The notes beneath the pieces are model-generated. The model saw nothing but the letters and a program-made list of their open reading frames with translations. It did no database searches and was not told where the DNA came from. From Pseudomonas sp. SG20056 (GTDB taxonomy: Bacteria > Pseudomonadota > Gammaproteobacteria > Pseudomonadales > Pseudomonadaceae), in NCBI RefSeq assembly GCF_031764535.1, contig NZ_CP134499.1, positions 2,232,001 to 2,296,000 on the forward strand: a stretch of DNA of 64,000 nucleotides. Reading direction: 5' to 3'. Position 1 is the stretch's first letter. Every line of letters begins with the position of its first letter. Position numbers and translations under genes: made by a program. Below are positions 57,033-64,000 of the stretch, in pieces.

Positions 57033-57536
57033 ATGCGCAAATTGATCATTGAGCCGCTGAGCAAAGAAGCCTTCGCCCCCTTTGGTGACGTTATCGAAAC
57101 CGAGGGTAGCGAATTCTTCATGATCAACAATGGCTCCACTCGCCGTTATCACAAACTGGCCACGGTCGAGACCGCACAGCCGGAGGATAAGGCGATCATC
57201 AGCATCTTCAGTGCCGAGGCGCTGGATATGCCGCTGACCATTCGCATGCTGGAGCGCCATCCGCAGGGCAGTCAGGCGTTTATTCCACTGCTCGGCAACC
57301 CCTTTCTGATCGTGGTCGCGCCAGTTGGCGATGCACCTGAATCAGAGTTGGTCCGCGCCTTCCGTAGCAACGGCAGGCAGGGCATTAATTACCATCGCGG
57401 CGTCTGGCACCACCCGGTGCTGACGATCGAAAAGCGGGATGACTTCCTGGTGGTTGATCGCAGTGGTACTGGCAACAACTGCGATGAGCATTTCTTTACC
57501 GACGACGAGCAACTGCTCCTCGCCCCCCACCAATAA
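57033..57536 (+). CDS. allA: Ureidoglycolate lyase
   Basis: A 167-residue cupin-fold enzyme that releases glyoxylate and urea from ureidoglycolate, ending the allantoin branch. Family blocks are PLSKEAFAPFGDVIE, SIFSAEALDMPLTIRMLERH and NYHRGVWHHPVL. Its glyoxylate can enter central metabolism. It lies between alc and puuD on one transcript. Confidence 0.93.
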   Translation: MRKLIIEPLSKEAFAPFGDVIETEGSEFFMINNGSTRRYHKLATVETAQPEDKAIISIFSAEALDMPLTIRMLERHPQGSQAFIPLLGNPFLIVVAPVGDAPESELVRAFRSNGRQGINYHRGVWHHPVLTIEKRDDFLVVDRSGTGNNCDEHFFTDDEQLLLAPHQ

Positions 57537-57583
57537 GAGAAGCCCAGCACCGGCGTGCCGGTATTGGGAAAGAGGTACTGATT

Positions 57584-58915
57584 GTGGAAGCGCATTTTAC
57601 TGAGTGGCTGAACCTGGGTATCCGCTGGATCCATATGATCACCGGCATTGCCTGGATCGGCGCATCCTTCTATTTCGTCTGGCTGGAAAACAACCTCAAC
57701 CGCAGCAATCCCCGCGAAGGTCTGTCGGGTGACCTCTGGGCGATTCACGGTGGCGGCATCTACCACCTGGAAAAATACAAACTGGCCCCGCCGAAAATGC
57801 CGGAGAACCTGCATTGGTTCAAATGGGAGGCTTACGCCACCTGGCTGTCGGGCGTGGCGCTGATGCTGGTGGTCTACTACCTCAACCCAAGTCTGTACCT
57901 GGTCAAGCCGGGCGTTGATCTGGCACCGGAAATGGCCATTGTCATCGGATTTGGTTCGATGATTGCCGGTTACATCGCCTATCACTTCCTCTGCGATTCG
58001 CCGCTGGGCAAGCAGCCTGCCCTGCTTGGCGCCGTGCTGTTCGTACTGATCATCGCTGCCGCTTATGGCTTCAGCCAGATCTTCAGCGGCCGCGCTGCCT
58101 ATATCCATGTCGGCGCCATTATCGGCACCATCATGGTCGGCAACGTGTTCTTCACCATCATGCCGGCCCAGCGCGCACTGGTTAAGGCCATCGAAGACAA
58201 CACCACGCCAGACCCAACCCTGCCGGCCAAAGGCCTGCTGCGTTCGCGCCACAACAACTACTTCACCCTGCCGGTGCTGTTCATCATGATCAGCAACCAC
58301 TTCCCGAGCACCTACGGTAGCCAATACAACTGGCTGATTCTGGCGGGCATCGCGATGCTGGCGGTACTGGTGCGCCACTACTTCAACACCCGCCATGACA
58401 GCAGCAAGTACGTCTGGACCCTGCCTGCTGCGGCACTGGGCATGATCTGCCTGGCCTTTGTCACCGGCCCGAGCATGAAAGCTGCTGCACCGCAGGAGCC
58501 GCAAGCTGCAGTGATCAAGTACGCTCCGGTTCCGGCCACGGGCATCAGCGGCCATCCGGAAGTTGCCGCCAAGGCGGCCGAAGCAACCAGCAAACCGGCA
58601 GACGCCGCAGCGGCACCTGAGGCCAGTGCTCCAGCCAAAGCGACCACGGGTGCTGGCGACTTTGCCCAGGTCAACAGTGTGATTCAGGAACGCTGCAGCG
58701 TGTGCCACTCGGCTACGCCCAGCAGCCCGATGTTCAGCGCCCCGCCGGCCGGCTTTATCCTCGACACACCAGAGCAGATCAAGGCGCAAGCCGCAAAGAT
58801 CCACGCGCAAAGCGTTGCTTCGCAGATCATGCCGCTGGGCAACATCACTCAGATGACCCAGGAAGAACGCGAGCTGATCGGCTCGTGGATCGATCAGGGC
58901 GCACAGCTCAACTGA
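57584..58915 (+). CDS. puuD: Membrane urate oxidase PuuD with C-terminal cytochrome c
   Basis: A 443-residue inner-membrane enzyme that oxidises urate to 5-hydroxyisourate and passes electrons to the respiratory chain. Residues 1-300 hold about eight helices with HMITGIAWIGASFYFVWLEN and VFFTIMPAQRALVKA. An Ala/Pro-rich linker leads to a C-terminal cytochrome c with haem site CSVCH (371-375) and a Met ligand in IMPLGNITQM. The start is GTG with AAAGAGGT before it. It replaces soluble uricase, so no uricase gene is expected. Confidence 0.93.
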   Translation: MEAHFTEWLNLGIRWIHMITGIAWIGASFYFVWLENNLNRSNPREGLSGDLWAIHGGGIYHLEKYKLAPPKMPENLHWFKWEAYATWLSGVALMLVVYYLNPSLYLVKPGVDLAPEMAIVIGFGSMIAGYIAYHFLCDSPLGKQPALLGAVLFVLIIAAAYGFSQIFSGRAAYIHVGAIIGTIMVGNVFFTIMPAQRALVKAIEDNTTPDPTLPAKGLLRSRHNNYFTLPVLFIMISNHFPSTYGSQYNWLILAGIAMLAVLVRHYFNTRHDSSKYVWTLPAAALGMICLAFVTGPSMKAAAPQEPQAAVIKYAPVPATGISGHPEVAAKAAEATSKPADAAAAPEASAPAKATTGAGDFAQVNSVIQERCSVCHSATPSSPMFSAPPAGFILDTPEQIKAQAAKIHAQSVASQIMPLGNITQMTQEERELIGSWIDQGAQLN

Positions 58916-58922
58916 TCCACCC

Positions 58923-58952
58923 AAATGCCGCGCCATGGGCGCGGCATTTTCC
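58923..58952 (+). terminator. Rho-independent terminator after puuD
   Basis: AAATGCCGCGCC/GGCGCGGCATTT with a 3-nt loop, then TTCC, closing the puuE-puuD unit. Confidence 0.88.
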
Positions 58953-59116
58953 TATCGACTCCCCGCCAACACTCCGCACTGCAACTCGCCCTTCTTGATT
59001 GCCATCCGCAGCCCGCTAAGTCTGACTGTCAGTGATGCAAACCGCCGCGAATCACCTGGCTTTCAGCCTCAAAAACTATCCGGGAAGAACCACTCAGAAC
59101 GGCAGTTTCAGACACC

Positions 59117-59130
59117 TGACTGACGGTTCA
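59117..59130. promoter_or_regulatory. TGAC-N6-TTCA site upstream of the xanthine permease
   Basis: TGAC-TGACGG-TTCA, one base from TGAC-N6-GTCA, 4 nt upstream of a TTGTGCACAA palindrome; the same pairing occurs upstream of moaA with a 5-nt gap. Confidence 0.45.
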
Positions 59131-59134
59131 TTTT

Positions 59135-59144
59135 TTGTGCACAA
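59135..59144. promoter_or_regulatory. TTGT-GC-ACAA operator upstream of the xanthine permease
   Basis: Exact match to TTGT-RY-ACAA, 150 nt before the start and about 40 nt upstream of an extended -10. Confidence 0.6.
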
Positions 59145-59180
59145 TTTTAAAATAAATTGTTTTTATAGATGTGAACAAGT

Positions 59181-59189
59181 TGCTATAGT
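59181..59189 (+). promoter_or_regulatory. Extended -10 promoter element of the xanthine permease
   Basis: TGC-TATAGT, a TGn-extended -10, 105 nt before the start codon; no strong -35. Confidence 0.4.
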
Positions 59190-59294
59190 CGAACCATTCT
59201 GACCAGCCGGACAACTTCTCGCAGGTACAGAACAGAGGCGCCGTGAAGCCTCGCCAAGCCCATGACCGTATAAAAACAACTGGCAGGCTCTGAA

Positions 59295-60791
59295 ATGACC
59301 ACGACTCGCAGCACAGAGACCACAGCTCCGCCTGTGGCAAACAACGACCTGATCTACCAACTGCATGACACCCCGGCCTTTGCCCCGGCGATCTTCGCCG
59401 CGCTGCAGCACGTACTGGCCAGCTTCGTCGGCATCATCACCCCTACCCTGATTGTCGGTGGCGTCCTTGGCCTCGGCGCCTATGTGCCGTATCTGGTCAG
59501 CATGGCGCTGTTCGTTTCCGGCCTCGGCACCTTTATCCAGGCCAAACGCATTGGCCCAGTCGGCTCCGGCCTGCTGTGCCTGCAGGGCACCAGCTTCGGC
59601 TTTCTCAGCGTGATTCTCAGCGCCGGGTTTATCGTCAAGGGCCGTGGCGGCAGTGAGGAGGAAATTCTCTCGACGATCTTTGGCGTGTGCTTCTGCGCAG
59701 CCTTTGTCGAGATCGCCTTCAGCCAGTTCATCAACAAACTGCGCCGCGTCATCACCCCGGTCGTCACTGGCACCATCATCTGCCTGATGGGTTTGTCACT
59801 GATCAAGGTGGCCATGACCGACATCGCTGGCGGCTACGGCGCGGCGGATCTCGGCGCCCTGCACCACCTGGGCCTCGGCGGCCTGGTGCTGGTCACCATC
59901 GTGATTCTCAACCGCTTCCCGTCGCAGGTCGTACGCCTGTCGGCCGTGATCATCGGCCTGGTGCTGGGCTTCAGCGTGGCCTGGTTCACCGGCAAGGTGG
60001 ACTTCGCCAACATGGCCCAGGTGCCGCTGCTCAGCGTGCCGGTGCCGTTCAAATACGGTTTCAATTTCGACTGGGTGGCGTTTGTACCGATTGCCGTGAT
60101 CTTCCTGATCACCCCGCTGGAAACCGCAGGCGACCTGACGGCCAACTCGATCATCTCCAAGCAGCCGGTCAAAGGTCCGCTGTATATGCGCCGGATCAAA
60201 TCCGGGGTACTCGCCGATGGTTGCAACTCAGCCATGGCGGCGATGTTCAACAGCCTGCCGATGACCACCTTCAGCCAGAACAATGGCGTGATCCAGCTGA
60301 CCGGCGTGGCCAGCCGCCACGTGGCCTTCTATATCGCTGGCATCCTGGTGCTGCTAGGCCTGTTCCCGGCGGTGGGTGCGGTGCTCCAGCTGATGCCAAA
60401 ACCGGTTCTCGGTGGCGCCACCCTGATCATGTTCGGCACCGTGGCCGTCGCTGGCATCAAGATTCTCACCGAAGCAGGCCTGCATCGTCGCAATGTACTG
60501 ATTGTGGCTATCTCACTGGGCCTCGGCCTGGGTGTTGCAGCCGTGCCGGAAGTGCTCTCGCAGATGCCCGATGCGCTGAAGAACATCTTCGGCTCACCCA
60601 TCACCATCGGTGCCTTCAGCGCCATTCTGCTGAACATCTTCCTGCCGGAAGAGCATCTGCAGCTGGAAGAAAACGACTACGACCCCGAAGCCCATCTGCA
60701 CACCGTGCTGCAAAACCCGCAGGACGACAGTGACGCAGATGCACTGGACAACAGCCGCAACGCACTAAACGTGGCCCCGCGTACCAGCTGA
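59295..60791 (+). CDS. uacT: NCS2 nucleobase:H+ symporter, urate/xanthine type (UacT-like)
   Basis: A 498-residue inner-membrane permease of the NAT/NCS2 family. The family signature QNNGVIQLTG is present, with the TM8 motif PLETAGDLTANS and the TM1 PxxI-like FAALQHVLASFVGIITP. Fourteen helices are expected, and the acidic C-terminal tail is cytoplasmic. It has its own regulatory region with both purine-regulon motifs. Substrate: xanthine or urate by family and context; uracil is less likely. Confidence 0.88.
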   Translation: MTTTRSTETTAPPVANNDLIYQLHDTPAFAPAIFAALQHVLASFVGIITPTLIVGGVLGLGAYVPYLVSMALFVSGLGTFIQAKRIGPVGSGLLCLQGTSFGFLSVILSAGFIVKGRGGSEEEILSTIFGVCFCAAFVEIAFSQFINKLRRVITPVVTGTIICLMGLSLIKVAMTDIAGGYGAADLGALHHLGLGGLVLVTIVILNRFPSQVVRLSAVIIGLVLGFSVAWFTGKVDFANMAQVPLLSVPVPFKYGFNFDWVAFVPIAVIFLITPLETAGDLTANSIISKQPVKGPLYMRRIKSGVLADGCNSAMAAMFNSLPMTTFSQNNGVIQLTGVASRHVAFYIAGILVLLGLFPAVGAVLQLMPKPVLGGATLIMFGTVAVAGIKILTEAGLHRRNVLIVAISLGLGLGVAAVPEVLSQMPDALKNIFGSPITIGAFSAILLNIFLPEEHLQLEENDYDPEAHLHTVLQNPQDDSDADALDNSRNALNVAPRTS

Positions 60792-60813
60792 GCCATCACC
60801 CCTTTGCCTCACT

Positions 60814-60837
60814 GAGCCTGCGGTTAGCCGCAGGCTC
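60814..60837 (+). terminator. Hairpin after the xanthine permease
   Basis: GAGCCTGCGG/CCGCAGGCTC with a TTAG loop. No T-run, so the porin gene 33 nt later may be co-transcribed. Confidence 0.55.
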
Positions 60838-60870
60838 AAGAAACCTTGTAAGTCCAATAATAAGGAAACC

Positions 60871-61746
60871 ATGATGAAACTGAAGCACCTGCCTTATAGC
60901 ATCGCCCTCTCGGCCGGACTGTTTTCCGGTCAACAAGCCTTGGCTAGCGATGCCTTCCTTTGGCAAGACACCAGCCTCTCCTACCTCTATGGCAGCAACT
61001 TCCAGCGCCTGAACAACAACGAGGAAGAGCAGCGTTCGCAAACCACCTTCACCCTGGAAAACGCCAGTGGCTGGACCTGGGGCGATACCTTCTTCTTCCT
61101 CGACTACATCAAGGCCGACAACAGCCAGGCGCGTGGCAGCAACTTTGGCAATCTGGATGTTGATGAGAAGAACAGCTTCTACTACATGGAATTCTCGCCA
61201 CGCGTCAGCCTCAGCTGGCTGACCGGCCAGGACCTGTCCGTAGGCCCGCTCAAGGACGTCTACGCAGCCTTTACTTATGAAAAAGGTAACGGCGGCCCTG
61301 GCACCGAGAACTACCTGTACGGCATCGGCACCGCCTGGAACGCTCCAGGCTTCGCCTACCTGAACGCCAACCTGTATGCGGTGAAGGTCAATAACCACAT
61401 CTTCTTCGATCATGACTTCAAGGCATCGGACAAGGGCAACGGCCACACCTACCAGCTGACTGTGAACGGCGCTTATCCGTTTGCCATTGGCGAACAGGAC
61501 TTTGTGGTCGACGGCTACATCGACTGGCGCGCGCCATCCAAGGATGCCGGCACCCAGACATCAGTCGGCTCCTCAATCCAGATCAAATGGGATGCGGGCA
61601 AGGCGCTGTTCGGTGAAGGTCGCAAACTGTATGTCGGCACAGAACTGAACATGTGGCACAACAAGTACGGCATCAAGCCAATCGACGGTTCCACCGATGG
61701 CTTCGATCAGACCGCAGTACAAGCGCTGGTCAAGTACCACTTCTAA
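60871..61746 (+). CDS. Tsx-like nucleoside-specific outer-membrane channel
   Basis: A 291-residue outer-membrane beta-barrel of the Tsx/OmpK family. Signal peptide ends SGQQALAS; the first strands FLWQDTSLSYLYGSNFQ and the GNLDVDEKNSFYYMEFSPR turn are typical, and the chain ends in KYHF with the C-terminal Phe needed for barrel insertion. It would let purine nucleosides or bases reach the periplasm. AAGGAAA precedes the ATG. Downstream of the xanthine permease, consistent with purine uptake. Confidence 0.88.
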   Translation: MMKLKHLPYSIALSAGLFSGQQALASDAFLWQDTSLSYLYGSNFQRLNNNEEEQRSQTTFTLENASGWTWGDTFFFLDYIKADNSQARGSNFGNLDVDEKNSFYYMEFSPRVSLSWLTGQDLSVGPLKDVYAAFTYEKGNGGPGTENYLYGIGTAWNAPGFAYLNANLYAVKVNNHIFFDHDFKASDKGNGHTYQLTVNGAYPFAIGEQDFVVDGYIDWRAPSKDAGTQTSVGSSIQIKWDAGKALFGEGRKLYVGTELNMWHNKYGIKPIDGSTDGFDQTAVQALVKYHF

Positions 61747-61792
61747 GCCTATGGGCTTGATGCGGATCGCCGGGTAGGCGGCAACCCGCAAC

Positions 61793-61827
61793 AAAAAGGG
61801 GATGGCAACGATGCCATCCCCTTTTTT
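61793..61827 (+). terminator. Rho-independent terminator after the Tsx-like gene
   Basis: A 15-bp stem with an ACGA loop, ending in six T. Confidence 0.93.
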
Positions 61828-61865
61828 ATTGCGTCTGATACCACGCACTGCTTTTTATGATGCAA

Positions 61866-61893
61866 ATAAAAAACCGCTCATCAGGAGCGGCTT
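61866..61893 (-). terminator. Rho-independent terminator of the binding-protein gene
   Basis: On the minus strand CCGCTC/GAGCGG with a 5-nt loop, followed by TTTTTTATTT. Confidence 0.88.
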
Positions 61894-61908
61894 TTCTCAT
61901 CGCGTTGA

Positions 61909-62730
61909 TCACTGCGACTGCGCATCCTTGAGCTTTTTGCGTTCGATAAAGTCCAGCTTCCACTGCTCCAGACCGATGCGATCGGCATCCAGATTTGCCT
62001 CGACTTTGTACTGGCTTTTCAGCGCAGCAATTTCGCTCTGTTGCTCGATCAGGAAGCGGTCGAAACGTTGCATAAAAGCCGCGTGTTTGAGGGTAGAGAG
62101 CTTGAAGCTGCCACGGTTATGCGGCAACTGCGCGTCGAAGATCAGTGCGCCCGGTCGTGCGCGGATGTTGTCCAGGTAATGGGTCGCCACCACCACGTTG
62201 AAGTAAGCACCGTCAGTGTCCTTCTTCAGCGCCTGACGGATCATCTGGCGTAGATCATCGCTGTAGGTCAGTTCGATCTGCCCGGCATCAATCCGCTCCT
62301 GATAACCCCAGGGCGTCCAGCCGTTGACCATGGCCAGGCGCTTGATTTGTTCAATGGGCTGACCATGGCGCTGCGGAGCAACCAGTACACCATCGACATA
62401 CTCAACCACGCCCTGGCTGTAGCTCAGGGGCTTGCCTGCCTTCTGCGCCTGCGCCCAGGTTTCGCTGTCGGGGTATTTGAAATCCACTTGGCCGCTGAGC
62501 AGCGCGGGTAACAGCTGTTCCACAGGCAGCACCTTGTAGCTCAGCTCAACCCCGCTGGTCTTCGCGAACAGGTCGAACAGCTCACGGGCAAAGCCCTGGT
62601 ACTGGCCTTGTGCGTCGATGCTGTAGTGCGGCGCAAAGGCCAGTTTCTCTACACCAATCACATAACTTTCAGCGCTGACTGCGCTGGAACAGACAACGGC
62701 GAACAAACTGCAGACGTGCAAGGGCTTCAC
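61909..62730 (-). CDS. Periplasmic substrate-binding protein, family 3-like
   Basis: A 273-residue exported protein with a signal peptide ending SSAVSAE. The two-lobed SBP_bac_3 fold is seen in YVIGVEKLAFAPHYSIDAQG, GFARELFDLFAKTSGVELSY and LPALLSGQVDFKYPDSETW. The start is GTG with AGGAGG before it. No ABC permease or ATPase is adjacent, so it may act with a distant transporter or a sensor. It lies between the porin and moaA genes; a purine-related ligand is possible but unproven. Confidence 0.8.
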   Translation of the reverse strand: MKPLHVCSLFAVVCSSAVSAESYVIGVEKLAFAPHYSIDAQGQYQGFARELFDLFAKTSGVELSYKVLPVEQLLPALLSGQVDFKYPDSETWAQAQKAGKPLSYSQGVVEYVDGVLVAPQRHGQPIEQIKRLAMVNGWTPWGYQERIDAGQIELTYSDDLRQMIRQALKKDTDGAYFNVVVATHYLDNIRARPGALIFDAQLPHNRGSFKLSTLKHAAFMQRFDRFLIEQQSEIAALKSQYKVEANLDADRIGLEQWKLDFIERKKLKDAQSQ

Positions 62731-62803
62731 AGCAAACCTCCTGTTTAGATTGTGAGAGTGAAACGAATGAAACCGCCCAAGGCGGTAAAGAAACGGCTAA
62801 GGG

Positions 62804-63796
<993 letters not shown>

Positions 63797-63876
63797 TACG
63801 TGTCTCCTGGAGCTCAACGAGCCGAGACTTTTTGTTATGAATGCATATGGCGAGATAAAAACAGAAAAATTAAATT

Positions 63877-63886
63877 TTGTATACAA
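63877..63886. promoter_or_regulatory. TTGT-AT-ACAA operator upstream of moaA
   Basis: Exact TTGTATACAA in an AT-rich promoter stretch, 80 nt before the moaA start. Confidence 0.6.
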
Positions 63887-63891
63887 CAACC

Positions 63892-63905
63892 TGACCTGCA
63901 AGTCA
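63892..63905. promoter_or_regulatory. TGAC-N6-GTCA palindrome upstream of moaA
   Basis: TGAC-CTGCAA-GTCA, 5 nt upstream of the TTGTATACAA site as read toward moaA. No gene is visible from here to the right edge (64000). Confidence 0.55.
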
Positions 63906-64000
63906 GATAGCCCGCCAGAGCCCAGGCCACAAGCCTTGAGCGCCGCGTAAAGCCGGTGCTACCATCCCGGCGCTGCCCAGCGACGGGCGTTCGACAGAAG

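Noticed and set aside
57389..58936. A 515-codon frame opposite allA/puuD
   Set aside because: Spans two real genes on the other strand and crosses their intergenic region; product is Arg/His-rich with no domains.

Overview
The window is a GC-rich chromosomal segment from a Pseudomonas-type gammaproteobacterium. The support is a 531-residue isocitrate lyase, the ligA-zipA-smc block, a Pseudomonas-style REP palindrome, a BqsSR-type two-component locus with PepSY proteins, and the complete xdh/guaD/puu/alc/allA purine locus next to an alkB. From memory of P. aeruginosa PAO1 numbering, two stretches match core neighbourhoods there (about PA2630-PA2659 and PA1505-PA1529), with a pnuC/nadR-like pair between them. 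No tRNA, rRNA, CRISPR array or complete insertion sequence was seen.

Layout. 1-9.2 kb: end of a probable RoxA-type hydroxylase, GNAT, two linked hypothetical genes, aceA behind a long leader, a Tat-exported PhoX with a Pho-box-like site, a DUF4442 protein, a membrane-anchored protein and a pectinacetylesterase-family hydrolase. 9.5-15.2 kb: a REP palindrome, a CtpM-like chemoreceptor, an NhaC-type transporter and a TlpQ-like chemoreceptor. 15.3-22.5 kb: FMN reductase, bqsS/bqsR with two PepSY genes, a patatin-like lipase, an alpha/beta hydrolase, a GlxA-family regulator and a DUF1272 protein. 22.5-27.4 kb: an accessory-looking cluster with a Mor-family activator, a pesticin-type muramidase, two DUF2589 proteins, small membrane proteins and orphan genes. 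27.4-34.5 kb: periplasmic binding protein, pnuC plus NadR-like kinase, DUF3429, a RoxA-like dihaem cytochrome with a membrane-tethered catalase-fold protein, queD and a TRL lipoprotein. 34.5-43.5 kb: ligA, zipA, smc, a GntR regulator and alkB. 43.8-63.8 kb: the purine locus.

How the purine genes work together: the Tsx-like porin and two NCS2 permeases bring in purines. GuaD turns guanine into xanthine and XdhAB (matured by XdhC, with MoaA making its molybdenum cofactor) gives urate. Membrane PuuD, HiuH and UraD give allantoin. PuuE, Alc and AllA give glyoxylate plus urea. Two palindromic motifs recur in front of these genes and of moaA: TTGT-RY-ACAA (five exact copies) and TGAC-N6-GTCA (four exact copies). 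They suggest one two-regulator regulon that includes cofactor synthesis.

The best candidate for an undescribed system is the 22.5-27.4 kb cluster. Five of its genes, on both strands, have the same TCCTGCTGAA-type element 55-67 nt before the start codon. One of the five encodes a Mor-family (phage Mu middle-promoter type) activator. This points to a small domesticated-phage-type regulon of unknown function.
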